Shown here: positions 47,637 through 59,830 of the stretch, piece by piece
Position numbering within the stretch: the first letter of the stretch is position 1
How the letters are laid out: the number at the start of each line of letters is the position of its first letter
NCBI RefSeq assembly: GCF_964355755.1
Contig: NC_092670.1
Coordinates: 18,353,201-18,413,200, forward strand
DNA length: 60,000 bases
Direction of reading: 5' to 3'
From: Antedon mediterranea
Taxonomy: Eukaryota; Echinodermata; Crinoidea; Comatulida; Antedonidae
Position numbers and translations under genes: made by a program
The notes under the pieces: generated by a model
What the model was told of the DNA's origin: nothing
The model's database searches: none
What the model saw: the letters and a program-made list of their open reading frames with translations, nothing else

Positions 47637-48607
47637 GAGTAAACAAAGCTTCAACTTGATAGTACATAAACCTAAAGACAAGATTCTCTCATTTTTGTGT
47701 GCTCTCATCTTCTAAATCCACCAAGAGACACACCTCTTATCGCCACCTTCAACATTCTTTCTTACATACCTAACTGAAATTGCGCATCAGCCAGTTTCTT
47801 TAATGACATTCAATCAACGTTTCCTAATAATGAACAACTGATATACTGATATGTACTATCACACGGAATACGTGATAAATTTCTTTTGTGCTACTCCAAG
47901 TTACCAACCATGTTAGGTATCAATTGACGCACTCTATCGTTCGAACACTTTAAGTAACCAATGTTTTGTTTTTATTTGCAGAAGCATACGTGTGAATTGT
48001 ACCGTAGTATTTCCATTAACAAGTCATGTATTTATTTTATTCCTCATTAAATTATAATATGATAAATCACATTCAGTACTGATTTTAACAATGGACCACA
48101 GATACACATTAGGTAAAAACCTAAATAAAGATTTTAATAGAAAAAAAGGGAATTACCAGACAAACTCCATAGAAATTAATAGTTAACAGCCTGAGTTCAA
48201 GAAAATATTGTTTAGCCTACACATTCTTTTTAATATTGATGTGAACTTTCAGCAAATACTGCAGTGAACTGTTTCTGTAATGTATGTTGGTTTATAGATA
48301 AAATAACAATAAATATATCCAGATACTAATAGTATAGTATTTAAAATGATTAAATCATAATGATTCGAATTGTATTCGCACACGCGGTCTTACAAACCAT
48401 TGGAATGCTGATTATTATCTACCGATTCTTCTCAGATCGTTTCGTACCGCAAATTCTTTTTTCTCCCTCAGGCAGATACCTCCGAACCCGTTGTCTTGGG
48501 ATTTTAAACCATGACTAATCTTAATACAGAAATAGACACACTGATCTTTATTTAAGTGACGAGTAACTGTTCTTGATGAATCTATGACCGATCATCCTAC
48601 TTTGTTG
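47637..48607. other. Intergenic, nothing recognised
   Basis: AT-rich, no convincing frame or repeat. Confidence 0.5.
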
Positions 48608-48943
48608 GCCTATAGGATTAAGAATGCTAGGCCTATCATGGTATCACAACTCCCATCATTTGCAGTGGGGTTTCTGTATCTGTGAGCCTTGAGCATTGTT
48701 AGGCCCACAATCGATATTATTAATCAATAATATGTCACTACCACTTCTATTTACCACGTGTGTATATTAAATATACTTGGCATGTATCATACTTGGCATG
48801 CCTAAGAATGTTAAGCCTATGATATGTCATCATCACTCCCATCACCTGCAGTGGGTTTTCGGTTAAAACTATAACTTTGAGCATTTTTAGGCCCACAATT
48901 GATAGATCAATATGATACCACTTCAAAATTACCACGTATGTGC
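48608..48943. repeat. Diverged tandem duplication, about 150 bases per copy
   Basis: Copy 1 (about 48608-48764) and copy 2 (about 48797-48943) share in order a TAAGAATG string, AGGCCTATCATGGTAT / AAGCCTATGATATGTC, ACTCCCATCATTTGCAGTGG / ACTCCCATCACCTGCAGTGG, TGAGCATTGTTAGGCCCACA / TGAGCATTTTTAGGCCCACA, and TACCACGTGTGT / TACCACGTATGT. A related string, ACTCCCATCACCTGCA, also occurs near 28531. Confidence 0.8.
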
Positions 48944-50370
48944 GTACCTAATAAAACACCGGCGTTTTTGTGTGTAAATGGATTTTTGCTAGGCGATGTG
49001 AAAAAGGTAGTGGTGTATCAAGCTAGCAATGTGTCACACAGTCACATAGACATTATAACGTTTTACCCAATCTTTAAGAACGTTATTAATTGTTCCTATG
49101 ATACAGTTGTACCATGTGATGAATACATACCGATGTATCGTGGAAATATCCTAAGATACTGAAATAAAATAATATACACTACGTATGAATCGGTCGATCG
49201 TGTGAACGCAACCGTCAAGTGTGCCTCTTCTTGGTCTCACTGACGAATTATGCAAATTATTTCTTAATGGAAGAGATATGTGAAGAGGATAATCATCTTA
49301 ACACACCCAGGATAAAAAGAAAACTGAAAGTGTAAAAGCTAAATGACAAAGCAATAACCATGATTGAGCTTGGAGTCAAGTCATGATAAAAATCAGAAAG
49401 AAGGATACATTTAATAACATTTCATAAAACATTTCTTAACAATCTAATCTGATCAAGCTAGCGCGTTCCGGTTGTCAGTTTATGATTATAAAGATGATAC
49501 AGATGTAATGAAACTATTGTGATCTAAACAGAGCGTCACGTGTCATCGCGAAGAGTGTGGACATTGGCGATGTTCGGCTGTTGGATACGCTCACGCGAGT
49601 AAGCTGTGCTTTCGTTCGAAAAAAAATATTAGTTCGGCGAATCGATTTCTCGTCGAGTATAGTATAAAATGAGCTTTTGGCGTAATAGATAAGGCAACGA
49701 TTAACGCACAACACAACAATATGAGGTACGGTCCTGGTCGTATAAAATCGAAAGCTCCCTGTTGTAATGTGAAAAAAATGATGGTGATGGTGGATGGTTG
49801 ATGATAATGATGACAGCACGCCTTTTGTACGGGTTCCTCAACTTTGCGCCTATCGTGCTGTTAACTATAATAAAAGATGAAATTGCAACATATTGCTAAA
49901 AAGCAACCAATGTGAAGATGTTTACCTGTTTGTTGTTGAAAGGTAATCGTTTAATTGACTTAATCACACTGGGAAATCATAGTTACCATATAAATCACGA
50001 TTCTATTCGCTTATACAATCTTAAGTCCCTGATGGCGTTACTCATAAATCCTTGATATAAAAGTGGAATAACCGGAGTAATGAATTTCCTTTGAACTCTC
50101 ATAACATGGATATATACGGGAATTAGTTTAGAACAAATTGCTCCATGGCTGATATGACTTTTTATTAATTGGAATATACTCTAATAATAATAATAATAGT
50201 AATTCCCTACTGTTGTTACAGTACCGTAGTACCCTATTAGAACTCTAGGCTCCTTTGGCACTTAACAATACGTTATTTCCTATCTCATGTAACAGGACCA
50301 TGTTGCTCACTGAAATAATTAAATAGGTTAAGCCCTTTTGCTGAATATCTTTTAACTTTCGGTAGCGAAG
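48944..50370. other. Intergenic, no supported gene
   Basis: The frame at 48899-49162 (87 codons, ATG) begins inside the tandem repeat and is not recognised. The minus frame at 49514-49819 starts at a GTG within an ATG/GTG-rich stretch that creates a His run; not supported. Confidence 0.45.
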
Positions 50371-50375
50371 AAAGG

Positions 50376-50480
50376 AATCTGGGACGTTTCGGCCCAGGAA
50401 AAATTCGGCCCAGCTTTTGAGGGGACGATTCGGCCCACTTGTGGACCGAATCATCCCGGGTCGAATCGTCCCGCTTTCAA
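50376..50480. repeat. Compact cluster of TTCGGCCCA / GGGACGATTCG motifs
   Basis: TTCGGCCCA occurs three times, and GGGACGATTCGGCCC is opposed by CGAATCATCCCGGG and CGAATCGTCCCGC, so the segment can fold on itself. It is GC-rich within AT-rich DNA. Probably part of a short inverted-repeat element; outer ends are not clear. Confidence 0.5.
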
Positions 50481-51496
50481 AGAAAGTAGTCACTCGTAAA
50501 ATTTGGACTATCAAATAAATGTGCAGTAGTTCAAATTACAATTATGTGTCATGACCTAATTTAAGTAAAATGTCTTTGCGCGAATAGGTACCATTTTATA
50601 TAAGAAAGTAGATTTCTTTTTTTTACAGGCCTGTCTTTAAACGGTTCATCCGCCAAGCTGACAGATTACGCCGATTAATAGTGAACTCACCATGGCCTAC
50701 CACTATTTCTGTATAATGTTGATTTTAAATGATTTATTGATTTTAATGAGAAGTTACATAGTTTCCGTTGTCGAGAACGGTGTTGAAATGATGTAAGAAC
50801 AGTCTTGTAATTACTTCGGACAAGCAATAATATTAGCTGTATACACTTTCTTTGCAATCAAAATCAAGCGCCTCTTCGACAAATAGGTTGGTATATGTAT
50901 TCAATGCATGGTTTACTTTAAGTTTAACCTGTCGTTTCAAATCAAACGTCTGCCGAAAAATAAAACAAAATATTTATATTTAAACCAGTTTCAGCAATCT
51001 AGTTTTCCCTGCTGATCAAAATATGCGATCGTTTTTTTCTCGCTCCGTTATTTCTTCCCGGTCCACTATCTGTTGACTTGCGTATGCATCTCAACTAGGC
51101 CTAAATTTTGAATCTCTTCACTCGTACAGTAGTTTTAAACTCGACTAACCTTAGGCCAACATGTTTTCATGTTTGTGATCACACGTAGCGATCACGCTCT
51201 TTTTAGGCCACCGACTGGAATATGTATGGTTATTAATACCCTTAAGAACTGTGTTAAAAGATGTTAAGGTTTGCGAAGAACTGCATAAATGTATGATATC
51301 TAAATTTCATAATCACATCTGTTAGAGCACGTAGTGTTTTGTCGGTATAGACGTGGGAATTCTGAACATGAATAGAGGCCATGGAAATATGTAGACATTA
51401 TTCTAAAATGTCTGAAATCTAAATTTGATTTAAAATTGCTTTTGATTACACGAGTAAAAAAACCACAGCACCTGTAGTCGCCTCCACGAAAAGACA

Positions 51497-51575
51497 CAAC
51501 GTGTACGCGCGCGTACTAAAACCGTACCATTTTCATCAACGTTTGAACGCATGGGTCAAAGTGCGTAGAAAATTA
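51497..51575. repeat. Dispersed CG-block repeat related to 26.4 kb
   Basis: GTACGCGCGCGTACTAAAAC, CGTACCATTTTCATCAACGT and TTGAACGCATGGGTCAAA parallel the end of block B' at 26379-26440 (CGCGCGCGTACAAAATGTGT, ACCATTATTATCAGTG, TTTAAACGCGCACGCATCAA). Confidence 0.6.
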
Positions 51576-51834
51576 AGAAGTCTATGTGGTTGTAATAACG
51601 TCGTAACTGACGTCGCCTTGTGACTTTTTCTTCCTAGTTGTTTAGAATTCCAAGAATACCGTTGCTACAGTAATCCTAAGGTTTAAAGTCAAAATAAAAA
51701 ATAATTTTAATGTCTACACCATATTATATTGCTAACCCAACCACAAAATAGTTTACATTTACAAAATTTTTTTTTATAAAGGAAAGATAAACCGAATTGG
51801 TGATTGTCACTCATTCCTATTCATTCAGTCATAT

Positions 51835-51874
51835 TCTTTCTTTCTTTCATTCAGTCATATTCTCTCTTTCTTTG

Positions 51875-51943
<69 letters not shown>

Positions 51944-51960
51944 GTCCTTCTTTCTTTTCT

Positions 51961-51991
<31 letters not shown>

Positions 51992-52095
51992 GTCCTTCTT
52001 TCTTTCCTTCTTTCTTTTCTTTCTTTCCTTCTTTCCTTTCTTTCCTTCTTTCTTTCTGTCTTTTGTTCTTTCTTTCTTTCGTTCTTTCTTTCTTT
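51835..52095. repeat. CTTT microsatellite, about 260 bases
   Basis: Long (CTTT)n run with occasional CTGTC, CTTC and CGTT interruptions; preceded by a duplicated CATTCAGTCATATTCT. All Phe/Leu/Ser-rich + frames and Lys/Arg/Glu-rich minus frames here are artefacts of the repeat. Strand asymmetry (pure pyrimidine/purine) permits triplex formation. Confidence 0.97.
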
Positions 52096-52150
52096 GTGTA
52101 AAAGCATTATAAAAAGAAAACATCGTTGTCGTCATCGTCAATAATCATAT

Positions 52151-52207
52151 ACCCGGTCGTCATCGTCAACAATACCCGGTCGTCATCGTCAACAATACGC
52201 GGTCGTA
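52151..52207. repeat. 23-base tandem repeat
   Basis: Two exact copies of a 23-base unit (starting ACCCGGTCGTCATCGTCAAC) at 52151-52173 and 52174-52196, then a partial diverged copy. Similar CGTCATCGTC strings precede it from 52120. Confidence 0.85.
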
Positions 52208-55200
52208 ATTGCATCATCATTATCACCGTCACTATTGGGCATTGATATCAATATTTAAATTATTAATTCATGATGTCATCTTCACACAGATACGTATCAC
52301 AGTTATCATGACCTATAATCATCATAATCATTAAACAAGTTATATTGTTGTAGTCCTATGCTCAAGAATAGTATTTCTATTTCAATGCACATTATGGCTG
52401 TTTTTTGTTTTTAAGCAATTCCTTTGATTTTGTGACATATACGAGTTATGAAATTAATCAAGCGACTAACTTTTATCCGGTGAATATCTTGTAATTACAG
52501 ATCTCAAGAATGACACAGAATTTTATTGAAACCATATGTAATATTTTCCAATATTTCTAAAAATAGGTGTCATTTTCGTTAAAATTGTTTGCCCCGCTCA
52601 AAAATAATTTCAGGGTCTATACTCTATTTTTGTTCAAGTTTGACACAAACGAAAAGTTTCAAAGCTGTTACAGTAACCATAATCATATTATTTGAAAACG
52701 TATTCACACACACTTGCATCCCCGAACTTGTCATTGTTATTGTAATTTATTGATGCAAGTCCTGTTCAGCTTCTTCGTCCTGTCAAATCAACGTATATAT
52801 GTTAATCCGTGACTTTCTGAGCTTGAACGCGTTTAACGCGTTTAATACAATATAAAAACGCATTTCACGCTCATCACGCTTAGTAAAGTATACGCAGTAA
52901 AAGCAGCAATGATGACGTGCATTTTTCGTTTACAATAGTGACAACTTCACTATTTTTATATTATTGTACGTAGGTCGTTAGTACTCAAGTCATAGAACTT
53001 GTCCTCTGGGAAAGTAAAACATGTGCATTTCATTTCCATTGCTTGCCAATCCACAGAACTGCTTCTACATTCAACGATATGTAAGTAATTACCGATAGAG
53101 GTTAACGCATGACATACAACCAGAAATCAATTAGTCTTGTAATCTCCATCCGTTTTGGGGAAGACCATTGAAAGGGAAAACCCGAAAGCTGCCTCTAGAC
53201 TGCTTGGCGCCTCTTTTATAAACGTCATACTACAAAATGTCAATAAAACCACGTGTGTAGAAATAAACACTTTATTTTAGTTTTTGCCATACATTTTGCT
53301 ACACGTATCCAATTTGTTTATGAAACTGTATTTAGCAGCAAGTTTTAATTTGTCAAATGTAGAGAGTTCATTAAAGGTTCATATCAAAAACACCGGAAAA
53401 CGGTTTCGAATAAAGGCTAATTATACTGGATCTGATATTGCAAAAGTTCTTTTAACTTTAGACAGTTTATACCAATCACAACTGAGTATAATAATTACAT
53501 TAAACGTCATTGTATTTAAAAGTGACAATTCATTCATTAACAATTAGATACATTTTAACATATTTGGTACACTAGCAAACTTTTGTTTGCAAAACATAAC
53601 AAAATCGCAGTTTGCAGACTAGTTTGTAAAATCTAGGCCTATGTCTGCACTTGGAAAACAAAAGTTAAAGATAAAGTTTGGTAAATGCTATGAGAGTCTA
53701 CATTAGGTAACTTCGCAACCAATTGTGTGCTAGTGTAGCCTATCTTTAAGACCCTTAAGTTTGCATCTTTAAAAAATTCCCTTCACATATTTAGTTAAGT
53801 TTTCTGGAAATCCTAGATTGATGGAACTACGAGGCGTCACGTTTTAACAAATAATTTATCAGTTATATTTGATTATACGTTGCGCCTCATACAAAACTAG
53901 ATTATGATTTATCCTTTCTAATCTATTTTTTTAATATCATCGAGCAAACAACTATTGTTCTTACAAAGATTATCAACCTGCCCTTTACATGGGTTTCGTT
54001 TTTTCCGCAGCTGTCAATTCCTGTAGAAGTTCATTTACCGAAATCGACAAACGAAACACAATTGTTCCTGAGATATAATGTAATGGGAAATAACACATTT
54101 ACACCCGCAGTGACAACGGAAACAATCGTGGATGTCTATCATGGGTTTGTCATATAGTCAGGCCAGAGTATATTCCTCGATTTTTTTTCTTTTAAATACT
54201 TTTAGCATTGATTGTTGTACCACCGGAGAGAAGACATTATTTTTTCACATGGTATCGCCGATTTGTTGTTGTTGCTTAAGTTTATTTTTGTATTGTAGGC
54301 TAAGCAATTAAAAAGCAACAATAGGCCTACATAAAGAGTTTTATTTGACAATATATACGGTTATCTATTCTTATTAATATTAAGATTTTAGATAATCACA
54401 CTGTAAATTATGTCATACGGTATGAAGGAGGTATACGGTACGGTACCTCCCTGGTATGAATGTATTTTTAAAACTACAAACTTTAAAACAAGACGGCAGA
54501 ATTGAAACATTAAATCGCGATCAAAGCTTCAGTTATTAGTGGTCAACGACGCTTTAGGGGCGAATAGTCATCGCGATATCTCATCATCAAAGGCTAGGCT
54601 TGTAAGGAATTTACTCGAGGGACGGCCAAGTCAATCACCACAACCAAGAAAATAAAAAAAATTATGATCGCTGCAATTATTTCTGAGCAATTAGGTTTTT
54701 CGGATCATTGAACTACCTTCGATTTAAGCTAGTCGTTACCTGGTATCAAGAGGCTACTCGTAGTGTCTAGTTACCAACAAATTTCAAAATTAAAATGTCA
54801 TGATTGACTCCTTCTCTGGACCGTACAAGGAGTTCATCAGTTTTGCAATGTAATCGTTAACCTTTGAAACACGAACGCATTTCGTTTTATTGAGATGGAT
54901 TATTGTGATAAAACATTTAGAAAATAGAAAATCTCGCTGTAAAAAACATTCATTTTCTAATACTTTGATATACCACACACGAGAGAACAATTAATTTGCT
55001 TACGACTAAAATTAAATCGAATATAGCATTATTCCAAGAGTTTTGTTTCGTTGTAAATCATGTTTTAGAAAATGTTAAGTTACTAAAACATGACAGTAAT
55101 GCAAAAATTGGCCTATTATTGCGATAAAAGTGGAACGAGCCCAAAAAATATAAAGAAATACTTTTTATGTTAATGTAAACCATTTTTGTCATTTTATCAA

Positions 55201-55990
55201 ATTCACATGAATATAATACAAAATGATTGACTGATTGATATTAAACACAGAAAAGACACAACAATTAAGGGTAAAATTGTTAAATCTGTTTAACGTTCCA
55301 ATCTTTGTTTATGTTATTGTTGCTTATTTGAATTTATTGTTATAGTTTATTATGTTTAGATTCAACCTGTTAGTGGCGGTTTCATCGCTGTTGGTTGTGA
55401 ACTGAATAAAAAAAATATATTCATTTCATATAAATAAGATCTTGTTCCAAGCCGTATTTCATCTAAATTTGGCGTTGCAGCAACACTCTATAATATTATT
55501 TCTATGATATGACATTCAAAATATTTCTAGGCCTTGTAGAAGTCTTTGATTACAATTGATACCACATGATGACAGTGCAATTAAAACTGATGAGTTCACT
55601 TTGGCACGTTCATAGTGACGTCTTCATATGGATTTTAAAAAGTGATTTACTTTTTAATGTTCAATTCAAATGAGCGTTGATAAAAATAATATCCCAGACA
55701 AGGTTATTAACCTAATAATCAGACACTTATCAACAATCTAATAATACATTTTATTTATTATTTTAAGAGTCGCAATGGTTCATTGCACACAGCATTCTTA
55801 GGCCTATTGGAAATTAGGTCATGTAAAAACGGAATAAAATTAAATTTATTGGTTCACTGGTAAACGGTAATCCGTCATAAACTATGGCATATCATAACTA
55901 CATTGAGAATCATTTATGGTATAATTAAATTACAGAATCTTATGGAATTTTGTTTTCTTAATATGTACTGTATTTAATAGTTGATTTTAT
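52208..55990. other. Intergenic, no supported gene
   Basis: AT-rich. A hairpin GGAGGTA / TACCTCC with a 10-base loop lies at about 54428-54451. Frames at 53284-53547 (+) and 54790-54990 (-) have no recognisable domain. Confidence 0.5.
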
Positions 55991-55991
55991 T

Positions 55992-56610
55992 TGTTGTACA
56001 TTCACAACAAGTAAGATAGGGAGCAGAGTGACTTCAGAAATCACATAGAAATTAGGGCAAAAAAAAAGTGTTTTACTTCTCCCTCATTAAATTGTAGGGC
56101 CACATGCCCTTAAAAATCATCTTAATATGATATACTGTAGGCCTATTTTATATATGTATTTTGCTGTACAATCACATACAAGTAACATAGGGAGCAAAAT
56201 GACTTCAGAAATCACATACAAATTAGGGCCAAATAAAACAATTGTTGTTCATATTCAGAGAAAAATTGAAATCATTAACTGGTAATCGTATTTTCATAAT
56301 GATCATTCTTGTATTTATTCACATATAATATAATACAATACAAAAAACCCACCAAAAATTGAATTGAAGATCGACCGCGGCCTTATTACAACATTCAGAT
56401 CCCCGATGTAAAACTTAACAGTATTGTTTTATTACTACTTAGGCCTACAATGTTTTTAATAGAAACCTGAATGATTTTTAATACAAAAATCGACACAAAC
56501 TATTTGTTTTGTATTATAAAGACAAGAATGATAATTATGAAACTACGATTAAAAATTAATGATTCTTTCAATTTTTCCTCTCTATGTTACTTGATGTGAA
56601 TGTACAGCAA
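55992..56610. mobile_element. Third foldback region, with one arm duplicated
   Basis: Left arm 56161-56320 pairs with right arm 56520-56610: GCTGTACAATCACATACAAG...AACATAGGGAGCAAAAT against TCTATGTTACTTGATGTGAA...TGTACAGCAAA, and further in TTTTCATAATGATCATTCTT against GACAAGAATGATAATTATGA. A direct copy of the left arm's outer part sits at 55992-56062 (ACAAGTAAGATAGGGAGCAG, GACTTCAGAAATCACATA). The left arm has about 57 bases with no partner. No ORF or clear target duplication. Confidence 0.65.
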
Positions 56611-58305
56611 ATAAAATGAATTAAAACAAAGTTTTACGGTGTAATAAATAGATCCAAGTATAAAGGATAAAATATTAAAAGGTTGCAATGAACACATTGA
56701 AGCAATTAAGACATTATGGTGAACAGGTTTGAATACAGGTGATCGGCAGGTACTTTGATGACGGAAAATGATGGACCGGATGATGAACCGGCGGTCAGTT
56801 TATGCTTTGTAGTGATTTAAAAAAAAAATCCCAATATTCACAAGTAAATCGATCACCATTTGTAAGAAGAACTAAAGTCAGATCATCGAAAGTGATTTTG
56901 GTTGTTTGTGGTCAGTTATTCAGAACATGCTGGTGAAACAGGACCTCCGTGGACAAGAAGATTAGCTATTCTGCTTGGGTGGGCCGCAATTTTATCCCTC
57001 CCCCTCCTCGCGGTCCAACCACCTTATTCACTGTATCGATCCAACATAAGATAAGAAAGGTTATGATACGCGCAACTCAAATATTCAACCAATCACATTC
57101 GATAGTCGAATGATTTGTCAATCAACTTGGTTTGAATAGATATTTCTATTCTTGTCTTTAAACAAATGTGAACCATTTTGACTTTTTTTTCTTATTCTTA
57201 ATCTAAAATGAGATAATGGGAATTTAACGTTGATTCGTGTTGTCATGTTATGCTCGTTGCTGTGAAAAGATAGCGGCAGGTGATTGATGGCTACATCTAC
57301 CTGTACCTATTAATGAACATTAAAGTTCAAAACATGCCTCGCCTATTTTGTGACGTTTGAAACATTCTTACTAACACATGCCTAAGTCATTATGTTGTTC
57401 CTGTGAAATGAATTATTTTATTTGAATTTAATTAAGCATACAGCGTAAAAAATAGAGTTGATGAAAAAACACAAAACTTATTTTGCAGATTTGTAAATAC
57501 CACCCAATAGTAAACCTTTGTATAATTGTACGCCATTACTACAATTTCAATTTATCTGACTAAACATAACAACTACAAAACCCAAATCGATTGTTGTTGT
57601 TTTACGAGATTTTTTTACACATTATTTTGTATACAACTTTATAACAAAAAGCACAGCAGAAACAGACCCTTAGGCGCGGGATTGGTTGAAGCGTAACATA
57701 GCATCAAAACAAAAGCAGAATAGTATTTGGATGTATGTTCACTCTTCCCTGGTTTAGCTAAGTTTGCAACGAAACATATATTACATATATTTTGTATGAT
57801 AATTGATAGATTGAAAGATGACAATTATTTTGAAATTATCTTCGACCACAAATCCTGATAAACATGATGAGTAAGTGAATCTGAATGTTCAAAATCCTGT
57901 TTAAGAAACAGTAGGACCTCTTGTCTTTTAATTATCAGTTTAATCATTTAAGATGGTGGATAGCTGGTGGCTTAATCATGGGCCACACACCCACCATCAT
58001 GCACCCACTACATCGTCTGCTAGCTACATCATCATTAAATACCTTATCTTGAGGATTACTCAATTGTCCTTGTAAACGGCGATCATTCAGCCGATTTATT
58101 GGTTTTATTCACCTGAGTTTCTCAGGTGTACAATGATTTATTGACAGATTAATATTCCAACTGTTGAATACATCTTTTACTAAGAACATTATACATCGGT
58201 GCTTTAAGTTGTACAGCTCCCTGGTTTGATTGAATACAATGTATGGTAACGAATATAAATAGGCCTAGTAAAAATGAAGAAAATTTTGATTCCAAATCAG
58301 TTTTA
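56611..58305. other. Intergenic, no supported gene
   Basis: A GC-richer patch at 56740-57020. A weak MITE-core resemblance at 57066-57130 (TTCAACCAATCACATTCGAT / GATTTGTCAATCAACTTGG). Nothing else recognised. Confidence 0.45.
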
Positions 58306-58410
58306 AATTAACATATTTTCAGTAGCTTCAAAATCTGTCAATTATTTTTAATTAACATATTTTCAGTAGCTTCAAAATCTGTCAATTATTTTTAATTAAC
58401 ATATTTTCAT
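58306..58410. repeat. 44-45-base tandem repeat, about 2.4 copies
   Basis: AATTAACATATTTTCAGTAG followed by CTTCAAAATCTGTCAATTAT occurs twice without change, then a partial copy. A diverged relative (CATATTTTTTCAGTAGCTTG) lies near 58691, so the local family is older than the tandem pair. Confidence 0.9.
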
Positions 58411-59440
58411 AAAATTTATGTATAATGATACAAAAATTATTATTTTTTTTTAATCAAATTATGTTTATGCTATAAAATATATGTATTTAGTTTAAAAATA
58501 AATTATGAATTAAAAAAAAAAGAAGGTAAATACTCTAAACATAATATGTTTAACTGTAAATAAACAAAAAAAGTTAAGTTTTAAAAGATAATAATGAAAA
58601 AGATGAACTCAGAAAGAACTGTACTGTAAAATTATTATATTATGTATTATGGAATAAAAGTGGGATGAACCCACGTAAGACAAAAAAACATATTTTTTCA
58701 GTAGCTTGACAATTCCTGTCTTTTGCAATATGTCTCCACCTGGGCCATTGGAGCTGCATGATTATTAAGTATCAATATACAATATATATATAACGTATGT
58801 TCACATAAATAAAATTGATAAATACCAATTATAAATTTAAAAGGTGATATTATAGACGTTGTTACTATTATAATGCATCATATTTTTTGGGTTGTTGTAA
58901 TCAGGAGGCTTAGGCCTACTACATTTATTCGTACAAAGATATAAAACATGTATATGTATTACCAATGAGGCTGTCGAAGTATGCTTTTTTTTCTTGCTGT
59001 AGGTAGTAAGATTCAATCGGCAAGGGTAAGATAAAATCACAAAAACAAAATTGTTCGCGGAAGTTAGTGTAGCGCAACAACTATTAACTTGACCATGTAA
59101 TAAGAAGTAATAAACATGGTATTTCCACCAAGGAAATCTTTCCAATAACAATGGAGTTTGTGTAACCGGTAATTTCTTCGACAAGGGAAAAGTTAGAGTT
59201 GTTTTTTAAGTGTACCCAACTTTATTTTTGTGTGTTTTGTTCTGTTACAAATATAATTTATTACATTTATTATAATTGAATTTTGCATTATACTTGAACG
59301 TTACAAATAGTGTTTAACAATTTTGCTTTGAATTAGAAATTATGCAAATGTTATCAGCTGTTGGTAGCCCTCATTGATTTCTAATCAGAATGGTTCAAAA
59401 TTTGAACTGGGATGTCATTACAATACATTTTGACGTAATC
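58411..59440. other. Intergenic, nothing recognised
   Basis: Very AT-rich with short A and AT runs. The 115-codon minus frame at 58837-59184 has no recognisable domain. Confidence 0.5.
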
Positions 59441-59830
59441 ACTAATGATCGGTGTCCTGGCCTGGGTTCAGGTATCTGACTGCTCCTACGACCCGAACCA
59501 GCAGGAAATCCCTTAGTCATGTCCCCTCTCTAGGGACAATCCTTAACAACCTTTCACATAAGCCATATAAATATCACCCAGGTAATCCCGAACAATAGCC
59601 TTCCTATGATCTCAATTGCAGGAAATACCCGCCTTAAGACAACTTGTGCTATTCGTGTCATGATTGGCCTAGATTGGCTTAGGGTACCTCTTCACTTGTG
59701 CTTGACAGCCGAGGTAACGTCAATGGCTGACGTGGCGCCAGGCTGTCTAGCAAGCCAGGTTAGCTCTCAGAACAGCAGAAACCTGAATCATTTCCTGATT
59801 TTAACTCACTTAAATCTCCCCTGAGGGCTA
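59440..59830. other. GC-rich island of unknown nature
   Basis: About 390 bases with a sharp compositional change at both edges. It contains a TATA-like CATATAAATATC at about 59565 and an ATG frame of 72 codons at 59606-59824 (pieces MISIAGNTRLKTTCAIRVMI, GLDWLRVPLHLCLTAEVTSM). It might be a mobile-element fragment such as a solo LTR, an exon, or a promoter; I saw no terminal repeat that decides. Confidence 0.3.

Noticed and set aside
49514-49819. Frame with a His run on the minus strand
   Set aside because: Begins at GTG and the His run comes from an ATGGTG simple repeat.
51797-52144. Several overlapping Phe/Leu/Ser-rich and Lys/Arg/Glu-rich frames
   Set aside because: All are produced by the CTTT microsatellite; frames are open on both strands because the repeat lacks stop codons.
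57066-57130. Another MITE copy
   Set aside because: Only a CCAATCACA and a distant opposed TTGTCAATC are visible, so it is noted as a weak resemblance but not called.
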